Origin: Piscicola geometra
Taxonomy: Eukaryota; Annelida; Clitellata; Hirudinida; Piscicolidae
Direction: 5' to 3'
Length of the DNA stretch: 64,000 nucleotides
Assembly (NCBI GenBank): GCA_943735955.1
Contig: OX030960.1
Location: 1,305,134 to 1,369,133, forward strand
Below the pieces are notes generated by a model, which was given only the letters and a program-made list of their open reading frames with translations, made no database searches and had not been told where the DNA came from. Below are positions 37,901-51,900 of the stretch, one piece after another. Both the position numbers and the translations under genes were made by a program. How positions within the stretch are numbered: the first letter of the stretch is position 1; every line of letters starts with the position of its first letter.

Positions 37901-40900
37901 TACTCCTTCATCATCCACCTTCACTCCTTCATCATCCACCTTCACTCCTTCATCATCCACCTTCACTCCTTCATCATCCACCTTTACTCCTTCATCATCC
38001 ACCTTTACTCCTTCATCATCCACCTTTACTCCTTAATCATCCACCTTTACTCCTTCATCATCCACCTTTACTCCTTCATCATCTACCTTCACTCCTTCAT
38101 CATCCACCTTCACTCCTTCATCATCCACCTTCACTCCTTCATCATCCACCTTCACTCCTTCATCATCCACCTTCACTCCTTCATCATCCACCTTCACTCC
38201 TTCATCATCCACCTTTACTCCTTCATCATCTTCCTTTACTCCTTCATCATCCACCTTTACTCCTTCATCATCCACCTTTACTCCTTCATCATCCATTTTT
38301 ACTCCTTCATCATCCACCTTCACTCCTTCATCATCCACCTTTACTCCTTCATCATCCATTTTTACTCCTTCATCATCCACCTTTACTCCTTCATCATCCA
38401 CATTCACTCCTTCATCATCCACCTTCACTCCTTCATCATCCACCTTTACTCCTTCATCATCCACCTTCACTCCTTCATCATCCACCTTTACTCCTTCATC
38501 ATCCACCTTCACTCCTTCATCATCCATTTTTACTCCTTCATCATCCATCTTTACTCCTTCATCATCCACCTTCACTCCTTCATCATCCACCTTTACTCCT
38601 TCATCATCCACCTTTACTCCTTCACCATCCACCTTTACTCCTTCATCATCCACCTTTACTCCTTCATCATCCACCTTTACTCCTTCATCATCCACCTTCA
38701 CTCCTTCATCATCCACCTTAACTCCTTCATCATCCACCTTTACTCCTTCATCATCCACCTTTACTCTTTCATCATCCACCTTCACTCCTTCATCATCCAC
38801 CTTTACTCCTTCATCATCCACCTTCACTCCTTCATCATCCACATTCACTCCTTCATCATCCACCTTCACTCCTTCATCATCCACCTTTACTCCTTCATCA
38901 TCCACCTTCACTCCTTCATCATCCACCTTTACTCCTTCATCATCCACCTTTACTCCTTCACCATCCACCTTTACTCCTTCATCATCCACCTTTACTCCTT
39001 CATCATCCACCTTTACTCCTTCATCATCCACCTTCACTCCTTCATCATCCACCTTAACTCCTTCATCATCCACCTTTACTCCTTCATCATCCACCTTTAC
39101 TCTTTCATCATCCACCTTCACTCCTTCATCATCCACCTTTACTCCTTCATCATCCACCTTCACTCCTTCATCATCCACCTTTACTCCTTCATCATCCACC
39201 TTTACTCCTTCATCATCCACCTTTACTCCTTCATCATCCACCTTTACTCCTTCATCATCCACCTTCACTCCTTCATCATCCACATTCACTCCTTCATCAT
39301 CCACCTTCACTCCTTCATCATCCACCTTTACTCCTTCATCATCCACCTTCACTCCTTCATCATCCACCTTTACTCCTTCATCATCCACCTTTACTCCTTC
39401 ACCATCCACCTTTACTCCTTCATCATCCACCTTTACTCCTTCATCATCCACCTTTACTCCTTCATCATCCACCTTCACTCCTTCATCATCCACCTTAACT
39501 CCTTCATCATCCACCTTTACTCCTTCATCATCCACCTTTACTCTTTCATCATCCACCTTCACTCCTTCATCATCCACCTTTACTCCTTCATCATCCACCT
39601 TCACTCCTTCATCATCCACCTTTACTCCTTCATCATCCACCTTTACTCCTTCATCATCCACCTTTACTCCTTCATCATCCACCTTTACTCCTTCATCATC
39701 CACCTTTACTCCTTCATCATCCACCTTTATTCCTTCATCATCCACCTTTACTCCTTCATCATCCACCTTCACTCCTTCAACATCCACCTTTACTCCTTCA
39801 CCATCCACCTTTACTCCTTCATCATCCACCTTTACTCCTTCATCATCCACCTTTACTCCTTCATCATCCACCTTCACTCCTTCATCATCCACCTTAACTC
39901 CTTCATCATCCACCTTTACTCCTTCATCATCCACCTTTACTCTTTCATCATCCACCTTCACTCCTTCATCATCCACCTTTACTCCTTCATCATCCACCTT
40001 CACTCCTTCATCATCCACCTTTACTCCTTCATCATCCACCTTTACTCCTTCATCATCCACCTTTACTCCTTCATCATCCACCTTTACTCCTTCATCATCC
40101 ACCTTTACTCCTTCATCATCCACCTTCACTCCTTCATCATCCACCTTAACTCCTTCATCATCCACCTTTACTCCTTCATCATCCACCTTTACTCTTTCAT
40201 CATCCACCTTCACTCCTTCATCATCCACCTTTACTCCTTCATCATCCACCTTCACTCCTTCATCATCCACCTTTACTCCTTCATCATCCACCTTTACTCC
40301 TTCATCATCCACCTTTACTCCTTCATCATCCACCTTTACTCCTTCATCATCCACCTTTACTCCTTCATCATCCACCTTTATTCCTTCATCATCCACCTTT
40401 ACTCCTTCATCATCCACCTTCACTCCTTCAACATCCACCTTTACTCCTTCACCATCCACCTTTACTCCTTCATCATCCACCTTTACTCCTTCATCATCCA
40501 CCTTTACTCCTTCATCATCCACCTTCACTCCTTCATCATCCACCTTAACTCCTTCATCATCCACCTTTACTCCTTCATCATCCACCTTTACTCTTTCATC
40601 ATCCACCTTCACTCCTTCATCATCCACCTTTACTCCTTCATCATCCACCTTCACTCCTTCATCATCCACCTTTACTCCTTCATCATCCACCTTTACTCCT
40701 TCATCATCCACCTTTACTCCTTCATCATCCACCTTCACTCCTTCAACATCCACCCTTACTCCTTCATCATCCACCTTCACTCCTTCATCTTTCACTTTCA
40801 AACAACGTCAAAACCTCCTCCAGGTTCTGAGGCTGCAAGCAGGAAGAAATTGCCAGGGTGGATCAGAGAGGGGTTAGAGAAAATGGAAAAAGAGAAGAAC

Positions 40901-43900
40901 AAGAAAATGGAGAAGGAGAAACAAGAAGAGGAGAAAAGGAAGAGGATATTGCAGGAGAGAGAGGGGCGAGGAGAGGGTAACAAGTGGGAGGAGGAGGATG
41001 AAAAGGCTGGTGCATGTGAGGGAAACAGAGAGGTATGTCTGCATGTATTTTAGTTGATGTCTCTTGTGGCATCGATGTATTCTGCCTTGTAGGACAATCG
41101 ACAGGTGAATGATGAGGAGGACGAGGAGGAAAAGGTTGAGGATGCTGCATCTGAAAAGTCCTCGCAAGCAGAACATGAATGTGTTGAGATAAATTCTCAG
41201 AAGGAGGAGGGGGAAGAAGAGGAGGAGGAGGACCAACAGACGACGATGGTGGGGTCATCTTTATGCATATTCATTTGTGTTTTGAATAACTTGATTTTTT
41301 CGATTTGCAATCGGCATAGCCACGATGGCTACATCACTAAGAGCACTCTCCTCGAATAGGGCGCAATGCATTAGCTGTAATGCTCATTTTTGTTGCATTG
41401 TCACATCGCTCTCAGCATTCGTCTCTTATATTAGCCCACCATTTTCAATGACTGCATGCCAATGCCAGTATCATTACCACCACAGCTGCTCAAGATCCAA
41501 AAGATGATGACGGGTCTGCTGCTGGAGGTGACCACTGCGGAGGTCGTTGCCATCGCCTCTTCAGTGCTGCGTAAGGCCTCTCGTAGGCGCTTCAAAGGTC
41601 TGCCTCATAAATAAAACCCTTCACTCACTTATGTCTGCATCTAACTCTAGTCTTTGTTCGTTATATATGCAACTATTAAGTCATCATCAAAAACTATCAA
41701 GTACACTATTGACGTTGTCAATCCTTATAAAAATTTCATAGCAATACACGCTCAATCACACATCCATACAATAAAAATTACTAAAAAAACTTGGAGCTGT
41801 TACAAAGCAATAAATACTTTCTTGGTTTAGCATACAAATCTCAAATAACATACTGACATTATTGTGTCATATTGGCATGCATTGGCATCAATTGATTGAC
41901 TCTTAACCGAGACTCTAACCACGCGAAGCTCCAGTCACCACTTTAGTTCTCTCATCCGCCCTTGCTTCCATCTCATCTCTTGGTAAGCTTTTGTGTTCCG
42001 AGTCTTGGAACGTGTTTGATGTTTTCCTTGTGTCTTTTCGTGTAATTTTTGTGTCGCTCGATGTATGCTTAGGTTGATTGATGTCTACTTTCAATACCAT
42101 CGTCGCCTCTATTGCACCACCTCGTGAGGGCTTGTCGACTGCCTCGTGCAGTGCCACAGCCATCTAGGCCACGCCAACTCTCGCTAACAACAAGGGCTTT
42201 CTCTGTCGCTCGCATATTGAAACATTTTAAAATCTTTTTATAAAAAATTTCAAATAAAACATGATTTGTCAAATCGCTTAAATGTCGTAAAACTTTCGTT
42301 TGAAAGTCTGCCATTTCAATCATCATAGTAAAATCTGCATTTGAAGCAAATCTTTTGAAATACCAAGATTATAACAATTCTAAACAAGACATATATTAAA
42401 CAGAACTTAAATTATATTAAAAACTTATTTCTACATGACATTTTCATCAATTTGAAGACAATTTATAGTAAAGTTTAAGAAAATGAAACTTGGCGTTATT
42501 CATGAGTTTAAAACTGGTTGGCCGAGGGATAGTCCTGTCGTGCATTGTAATCCTCATCGTCACTGCAGCCTGTGGGGGCGCCTTCACAACGCCCAACCAT
42601 CACAACGCCCAACCATCCCAACGCCAAACCATCACAATGCCCTAGTATAACCTCTATCGACAATATGCAAATTAGGTAAACGAAGGACAATTTCAATAAT
42701 AGATAGTCATCACAGAAAACTAAGTAACTTAAAATTATCAACTTTTTGACTAACATGAATTAATAATGTTGTGTCTTTTAAATGAATATTTTTTTCATTG
42801 AATATAATTTTTAATATAAAAACTAAATAACAATTTTATAAACGAGAAACAGTTTTATACTGTATTATTTGATTTTGCTTCCTACATACCTGTCTATTTT
42901 AATGATTAAACTCTCAAAAGTGAGTTTATTAAAAAGAATTTCTTAGAAAGGTTCTTGAACGTTCTACAATAATTTGAAGGGCATAGTTTAACTAAATAGT
43001 TGCAAACAAATAATATAGTTTAGTTAAAATGACAGTTTAAATAAAATATTTAGTTGCCATCTAAATAGTTTAACTGAACTATTTTAGTTAGCCCTTTTTG
43101 TATATATGAATTTTAGACTAAAAAATGCAATACAGTTTAAGATTATGTCGGCAGTCTATTGGCACATCCAGTAGTTGCAGAGGCATTCCGCAAACGCATT
43201 GCCACACTGCCCAGTTCAGCTGCTGTTGAAAGATTATTCAGCGTTGCTTCACAAGTTTTGAGTGCACGCCTCTGTTGAATGTTGATGAAACTCTGGACAA
43301 GATAGTGTTCGTTCAGTTTAGGATTAAATGAGTGTACTGTATAAAGTTAAACTGATAATATAAAACTATCAAAGTATTTTAAAGTCAGAATATTACTGAA
43401 TTTACTGTTTAAAATTGAGCAATTTTTTTTTCAATTACAAGGGTCATTTAAAATAAAATGTATGTGTTATTTCTAAGAGTCCTTTGAACTTATTTTTGTC
43501 TTTTCTTTGTATTTAAATTTATTTACAAGAGTAATTTAAAGTAATGGCTAGTAAAGACATGGTTTTAATGGCTTTTTATGTTACACTGTTAATGCTGCTT
43601 CAGATACTGCCTGTCAATAAGTGAATACAAAAATAGTTGCAATATAGTTTGGAAAATTTTAACTACTTTTTAAATTTTAGTTAACTATTCAAAAAAATAA
43701 GTTTATAACTATTAGTTAAATTACTTATTTTTAGTTGAAAACTAGTTATAGTTTAATTACATATATTTAGTTAGTTGCCATCATTGACAATAATCTGAAT
43801 TCAAATATCTCATTTTTTTGCATTTGTTTTTATTTCAAATAAGCGAGTATGGAAAGTTTCATCAATATACGAAAGTTATGAAAAAGTAATAATAAAAAGT

Positions 43901-46900
43901 TAGATTTTCAAAGTCAGGTCCATGAAACACATGTAGATATATTTGGACTAATCAGATTGGTTGTTTCTATCTTCGAAACTGCACGTAAAATCGCCCACTC
44001 TGATTGGATGATAGCTCTTGCAGGGTTTTTCCGTTACTTCTGCCCGAAGTTTGTTGGCTGATCAAACTTGAACTTTCTCAATTTCCCACTAGATGCTGCT
44101 TATGAATGTTGACATAGCGGCTTGATCACTTTTCCGTTTGCAATATGGCAACGAGCCTTGCAAGAACGATCACAGCATCTCCATATTTCCTTCTGCTCAG
44201 TGGTTCTTTCTCTACTGTAAAGATAGCCATTGTAGGTCAGCATTCTTTTATTTTCTCAGATTTTTTAAAGAAAAAATATTACTTAAAAAACTTTGTCTTT
44301 TAAAATAATTAAAAAAAAGAGAATGTTATAATTCACTAAACATTGTAAAAAACTGAACTGATAATTGTTGTTTTATTATTTTTACTTTTTTAAACATTTT
44401 ATTATTGAGATTATCTATTTTACAGTGTCAACTACTAAGGTTCAATATTTTTACTAGTCATATGCTTAACCCATTAACGCATGACTCAAAGGAATTAATT
44501 AATTTTTTAACATTTTATTGAAAACCCGATTCTAACAAATAAAATCAAAAAATTAGTCTGAAATATTTTATACAAAAAAAGTTATGATGAAAATAAAAAA
44601 TGTCCTTAAAAAAGGACGCTATGCATTGCTACCGACGGTAATCACGATTCGTGGTAGATGCTGAAGCACTCCAAATGTAAAGCTACATTACATTTAAGGC
44701 ATTTCTTTTGCACTTTCTTTCCACATTGCTTGAATCTTTTTTGCCCATCTCCAATTTGACTAATAAAATGATCTTATTAGTTTGGATACCACCGATCCAC
44801 CAAGGCCTAAATCGCTGTTGCAATCTTCCGATGCTCCTTGATATGGGTTTACCAAATAACCAAGCCTATTATTTAGACGCCAAACTGTATTCCCAAACCT
44901 TATAGGTTTCCCTCTGATAAGTTCTTTTGATGAATGCCTCCCATAATATGACACGATTGATTCATCAATTGCCAAATGACATTCTTTGGGCTAAAATTTG
45001 TAAAATCTGTCATTCATAGCATCAAATAATGGACGCACTTTGGCCATTCTGTCTAATTTATTAGTTTTCTCATTGTCATTGCAATGAAAATATCTTAATA
45101 ATTATTCAAATCTGTTGACAGTTATAGCATTGCTTACAGCTAGATTGTGTCCATGGTCGCTTTGTTCGCAATACATCCTGCGGTTTGCCATAGGAACATA
45201 GTCTCTTGATTTTGAGGGTAGAGCGCTATAGAAATTTATTTGATTGATTGCCTGAAAGAATGAGTATAGGCTATAATTATGCTTTCAGGTTTGCTCCTTT
45301 AGCAAACCGCAGGATTTACTGCGAACAAAGCGACCATGGACACAATCTAGCTATACTGTATAGTTATCAACTTGATGACTGTTACATAAAAAAATTAATT
45401 AAACAATGTGAGGAAAGACATGTTTTCAAATTTTGATTTGTCGTGTGAACTGTTAGAACTGTATCTGCTGAGAAGAAATCATTGTCATCTTCCAAAATAC
45501 TAAGGACTTCATGAAGAGCGAATCTGAAAATAATTGTTTTTACCATCAGTATTACTGCATAGTGTCCTTAAAAAAGGACACTCAATAAAACACAGTTTTT
45601 GGAAATAATATTACATGTAAAATAAAATTTATTTTAAATAAAGATATAAGAATGAATAACAATGAAATATTATTATACATTATGAATGGTAGACATTAAA
45701 TAAAATTATAACTAACTTTTTTTCATGAGCCATGACAAAAACACAAAAAAATTAGTTATCGCCTTGAAAAATCAGAATATCGAAACAATCTATCAATTTC
45801 AAATCACAAAAAAATTTTTAACAAAGACTTCAGTTTATATAGGACAGGATTAGCTGCAAAGATAATAAATATAATCAAGATAACTATTATTAAAAAAACT
45901 TTTTATTGCTGTCCTTAAAAAAGGACAGTATGCGTTAATGGGTTAATAACCAACTAACATACCAATTAAAAAAAATTTATAGACCAGTATTATAAACAGA
46001 AGATAAATATTGATTCTGATTGGATGAATAAAATAGAATGTTACTGTTTACAATCGAAGTTACCGCAAATAATGGATGAAGGATAATTGATTTCACTTCG
46101 TTATTGTATCATAAAATATGCAAACATAAGAACAAGCATAAATTTCAAGATAGGAAAGATGTACTTCAAGTAAGAGACATCTCACTGAAACAGAGTTTTG
46201 TTTATCAGCTCAGGGGAGGCATAGAAGTTATAAGAGAGACAGCCGTCTAGTGAGACTTATTATCCCCTTGTATACAAGTAAATGATCTGCAAAGATTTGT
46301 GCACCCACACTGGACCTTCTCTGGATGCGCCCCTTCACCTTCCTTCAGATAATACAGAATACATTTTTTTGAGGTTTTTCAAATTTTCATTGATTTGTTT
46401 TATTTATATATATATATATATTTATTTATATATATATTAAAAAAAGTTTATTCAATTAAAAAAATGTTAACGCAAAATTATGAATTAATGTTAGTAAAAA
46501 ATTTCATTCATTGAAATTCATTCCTATTTTCATTAATATTAATGTTTTATGCGTTTTTGAATTCAGGCGTTAAGAAAATTTGCGGTTGTGGTGTTTGGGC
46601 GTTTTGATGTTTTGACGATGTGAATATTGGGCGTTGCGATGTTTGGTCGTTGCGATGTTTGGTCGTTGTGATGGTGAGCGAGCTTCGTTCTAATGATAAT
46701 TGGGTGTTGTGAAGCGACCCCAGCCTATGCACGCGAACCTCGACATCTTTCAATCGGCCGAATATTTTAAGCGTATTAAGTTTTAGTACTTTAAAGTAAT
46801 ATGGTAATATATATGCTTGAAACTTGTGGGGCGTTCGGATAGGCCACAAAGAAACATTTAAAAGGAATGTAAAAGTTAAAATGAAGTTTACTAGAGTGCC

Positions 46901-48880
46901 TGAGAATTCTTAAAAATTAATTGTAACTTTTCGATATTAAAAAACGATAAATTCAATTTACAGTTTATTAAATATTTTAAAAAGATTTTTTTTGATTTTG
47001 AGAATTTAGCCGTTTTCGTATAAATGCTTTTTGCATTTCAATTTCTATAATACTAATAATGACAAACATTATTATAGTGGCGTATAACCCGAACGGGCTT
47101 CCAGGCCACTTAGGCTGCATATTTTCATTTGCGCCTTTGGGTTACTAGGGCATTGGTCACACTCGAACCTATGACCTTTCATTATTGGTCAAGCCGACTC
47201 AACTACCCGTTCACCTTTCATTAAATTATATTTTCCGTAGAAATATAGAATGATTATTTTAAATTTATTTATTTGAGTTTATAAAATATTTATAATTGTT
47301 TTGTATTTTAAAATGCTTTAATTAAATTTTGTCAAATAAATGTATTCGGTAGTATACTTGTATATTTATACGTAATATAAAATTTAATTAAACATTTTTG
47401 CCAAGGGAAAATAAAAAAACTTATAATCTCAATTTTTGTGACAGTTTCACTGAAAATAGTCTCCTGGTCTTTCTTCACAATCAATCAATCAATCACAGGC
47501 ATTTATATAGCGCTTTTTATCTAATTCAAAAGCGCTCTTCAAATAAATTTGTTTTTAGACCACTACCAATATATGTATATATATATATCAGTTTAAATAT
47601 TAAAAAAAATAATAAACCAACCTTAATAATCCAACCTCACCCACACCACCATGACAATCACCGCCAAAAAATCACTATCACCACCAATAAAAAATTCAAT
47701 CATCACCACAGTACCAACACTCATACCACATCACAATCATCACCACATCATCCTCAAAACCACAAAACACAATCATCATTCTTCTAAATTTTCTGTCTTG
47801 CCACTGGTGCCGAGGCTGCGATAGAGGGTGAAGGAGAAGTCCTTGCCAACGCTGGAACTGCTGCTGCTATGGAAGGATTTCTCCTTTATGTCGCAGCTCA
47901 CTTGATTCCCTGAGGCCATCTTGGTCTGCTGCGGCCATTCCTTGACAGATTCAAAACAACCAACATTCGCACTAAAAACCTTCTAATTAATTAAATGCAA
48001 TTTTTTTTAGACTTAAGATTCTAAAATTTTAATATTTTATACCCAAAACCGTTTATTCTACAAATTTATTTATTTATTTATTTGCTAACCAAAGCCATTA
48101 TTGAACTGTAATTTCTTATTTGTGAGTTCTATTAATACCAACAAACTTGTTAAATAAACTAAATTATACACTCAAAAATCAAATCTTATTACAGAGAAAA
48201 AATTATGTATTGAAAGTGAGATTATAATCTCAATGTTTGTGACAATTACACTGAAAATAGTCTTTTGGTCTTTCTTCCTCTGTTTTCACATTGCATTTAA
48301 ATAAATAAATAAATTTAATTCAATTTGATTTTTTATCTAAATTTTCTACATTTAATTTTTTTAAATATTTAATTTTATATATTAAATTACAACACAACTA
48401 AATTCAATAAAATAAGTTGATTTAAATCAAATAATAAAAATTTTTGTCTAAATTGTCTAAATGTTAAAATATTTATTTACATTTTATACATCTCATATTT
48501 ATATTTCAAATTTCAACACATCTCTGTCATTAGCCGAAGAAGTATATGGGTGCATTGTTTAATTCATCTGACGCGCTCAATCCGTACATCCGATGCGCTT
48601 TAAGCGTTGTTTAATTCATCCGGGTGTGTCGCGACGCGCGTTGTTTAATTCTTCACTACATATTTCGATGTACATCTTATCAACCTTACTTAAAGACGGG
48701 TTGATAGGATTTTTAGATGTATAAATAGAACTACATCAAATCAAAGCTATTTAGTTTAGTTTTAAATGAAAAAATTAAAGTAAATATGAATTTTATTGGT
48801 TTTATTACTTAATTAACTAAAATATTTTATTGAAATATTTTATTTATTCATTAAAGTATAATGAATAAAATATTATAATT

Positions 48881-48916
<36 letters not shown>

Positions 48917-51900
48917 GTCTATACTATTCACAGCCTGACAGACGCATGCCATGTTACAATGGTTCTGAGAACCATGGTCCTTATGCGCCAGAGGCGCCAC
49001 TCCACACGACGTACACATCTCTCAATGCATACGTCGCAAACACCGCATCATATACACTAGGTATATGATAGTTCACGGTTGCTTCCAAGGATTCGAACTG
49101 GCAACCTTTAAGTTGCAAGTCCGACGTCTACCAACTAAGCCATCCCCGCTCTTTTTTATTTATTGATAAAGACCTGCGTTGTTCTAACTCCCTAAAATAA
49201 ACTTTATATTTTGAAGTTGAGAAAGGCCCTACAGCTTTAAGAAAAAGTTTGTTCATTTGCAAACTAATAATTTTAAATTGGCTATAGATTCTACACATAA
49301 TTTTGAAAAGCATGGATGCCCTAAAAGTTGTATCAGTGGCAGATGAGAGAAAAAATCAGACTGGGTCCAGTACAATAATACAATACAACGACGAGTATTA
49401 TTAACGTGGCGTAAACCCGGACGAGCTTCAAGACCACTTGGTTATGGAAAATTTGATAATAATATTAATGATAGATGAATAAATGGAAAGTATAGGAAAA
49501 GTAAGATATTGAAATTTAACAATAAAATCATATATATATATATACATACATATACACATATATATAAACACATATATATTTATTTATTTATTTATTTATT
49601 TATTGAAATAGACAAAATATTTTTTTAAAGATTGAAACTGAAATGATAATAACAATAAATTTAAGAAAAAAGTAAATATCTATATTATATTATTATTATT
49701 ATTATTTATTATTATTTATTATTATTATTTATTATTATTATTATTTATTATTATTAATATTATTATTTATTTTACAATTATTATTGTCCATTTGTATAAA
49801 TATAAAAAAGAATGAAATTGGGAAGCAAGAAATTGATTAATGAAAAATGAGCAGTAAATTTATAAGTTATTGTTATCTGTCGAACAAGTACGTTTTCAGG
49901 GAACGGCTGAATGTCGCGGTCGAGCTCGGGGATTTGAGTCTATTGGTAAGACTATTCCAAAGAGTCGGCGCTGCAACAAAAAAGCTTCTTGCATTTGCAT
50001 ACATGAGTTTGTAGCTCTGTGGAACTACATCTCTTGCCTGGCAGACCTGAGTCTTTCCCTCTGGGGAAGACTTGCTCTCATGACAATGCTACTCGACAAA
50101 TAATCTGGGCACTCATTAGACAGACACTTGTGCATTAACAAGATGTTTTTGTATTCAATTCTATTTTCAACGCGAAGCCAGTGAAGCTCCTTGAGAACAG
50201 GGCTGATGTGATCATACTTTCTAGCACCTGTTATGAGCCTAGCTGTGGTGTTGATTATAGACTGAATTTTCTGCAGCTGCGTCATTGGCAACCCAGTAAG
50301 AATGATATTGCCATAGTCAATTCGACTGAGAACCAAAGCAGAAGCCAATGTTCTCAGTGAGTCCTTGGTTAATAACCATCTTATGGATCGTATTTGGCGT
50401 AAAGAGGCAAAGCAGGTTTGAGTCATCTTGTTGATGTGTGTCGTCATGGTGAGGTCTTTGTCGAGAAAAACTCCTAGGTTTCTGACACTATCGGAAGGAA
50501 TTATCTCGTTCTGACAAATGCGAACTGGATCTTTGGGAGTGTGAGTAGAGTTTCGACGGGATGAGAGCCAGATAACTTAGAAGAGTAGAGAAATAAGTTA
50601 AGTTAATTGTAAATAAGTTATAAGCTATAACTTTTAGTTCAGTTCATAAGGAAATGAGGGTATCACTAGAGTCTAATAACTAGACAAACATGACTTTTTT
50701 TCAGTTGACTAATAATGTAGAAGCCCCAAAAGTTGAAGGAAGTAATGCGGATTCATGTGAGTTGAAGTGAATATTTATAGTGGTTTTTTATATGTTACTT
50801 TGCTACTTTACTCATTATGAAACAGAAATATGAGCCATACTATAGAGAAACAATGATGCAATTAATTAGAAAAAACTTGGAGTTAAAGTCTAAAAGGTTC
50901 CGGCCTAAATAAGATGACCCACACCATTCAACAGGCCAGAGAAAGAATTTTAGTTGCTGTGAACCAGCTCATTGTAGATTTTAAGTGATTTTTTTATTCA
51001 TGTAAATGAATAAATGTTTAAATAAATAAATATATAAAACGAGACTTTTTACATGTTGAAATTTATTAACAGAACATAATCTTTAGTCTTCTAACCGTCC
51101 TAAAACTTTTAGGCTAAAAGAAATTTAAAAAAATAAAAAAAGTAATTTATTGTGCAAAAATTAAAGATCGCGCAACAGTTATTGTTTAAATCATAAATTT
51201 CTTTTGCAGTTATCGCTGTTAGAAATTCTTTTTTACATCTTTAATTTTTTCTAATGTCGTTCTTTATTTTTTCTTGAACCTATCAATTCGATGCATGCAC
51301 CCGAGAATTAAGGTTTAAGTTTAAGAAGAATTAAACAATGCGGACTATTTATCGAGGCTTTAAGATATTTATCGATTTTTTTCTGTGGCCTATCTGAACG
51401 CCCCACAAGATTTAACCAATATATATAGCACAATTTCTAGGTGGGGATGGAGACAGTGAAGTGGAGGATGAAGAGGAGGAAAAAGAAGAGGACGTATTGT
51501 CCGATACGGATGATGATGACGACGATTTCGACATGCTGCGTGAGAAGATAAGCCAGAAGAAGGAGGCGTTTGAGCGGCAGATGCAGCAAGCGGAAGGTGG
51601 GTGTCGATATTTGTGTCAGGACGTTTGTACGCCGTCATGCACCCATTACCATTTCAGAAAGACGAAGACTTAAAGTGCAAGAAGATGGTGTGCAAGCAAA
51701 CACCAGAGACAGCTCCAAAGCACCCTTTCCTGACCCGCCACCAAGGCAACCATCCCTCCGAACACCCTCTTCGCCAGCACAGTCCTCTTCTGACAAGAGT
51801 TCCGTAGAGTCAAGAAGTGTGAGAAAAAGCTCTAAGCGGGATAAGAAGAGCATTAAAAAGAAGAAAAGGAAGGGAAGAAAGGAGGGGAGTGAGGAGGAGG

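Larger units (their letters stand above)
44470..45942 (-). mobile_element. Defective piggyBac element with TTAA target sites
   Basis: TTAA at 44466-44469 is followed by CCCATTAACGCAT, and ATGCGTTAATGGG is followed by TTAA at 45943-45946. The TTAA duplication and CCC-starting TIRs are diagnostic of piggyBac. Palindromic gtccttaaaaaaggac words lie near both ends (about 44,603, 45,565 and 45,911). At 1,473 bases it is internally deleted and also contains an inverted duplication of part of its transposase. Confidence 0.92.
41598..51440. other. PNISR intron 7: repeat-rich, no host exon seen
   Basis: 9.8 kb of AT-rich sequence whose identified contents are listed separately. In 41,600-42,970 I see nothing but a small direct repeat of cacaacgcccaacc (42,585-42,640). 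A related gttgcgatgtttggtc repeat is at 46,620-46,680. The stretches 45,950-47,080 and 50,580-51,440 hold no gene I can support. Confidence 0.6.

Noticed and set aside
23172..38036. A single 4,954-residue protein
   Set aside because: The first 574 bases are PNISR exon 4 with a proper donor at 23,746; the rest is an intronic minisatellite whose unit simply lacks stops, and single-base indels change the repeat peptide.
23777..40790. CRISPR-like array
   Set aside because: Units are contiguous 21-mers without unique spacers, in an animal intron.
42300..42760. Reverse-strand ORFs at 41,915-42,756
   Set aside because: They lie in PNISR intron 7, include small direct repeats, and show no domain.
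48881..49152. Functional tRNA gene
   Set aside because: It has A and B boxes but the head is fused to a long body and poly(A) tail; no clean cloverleaf is evident.
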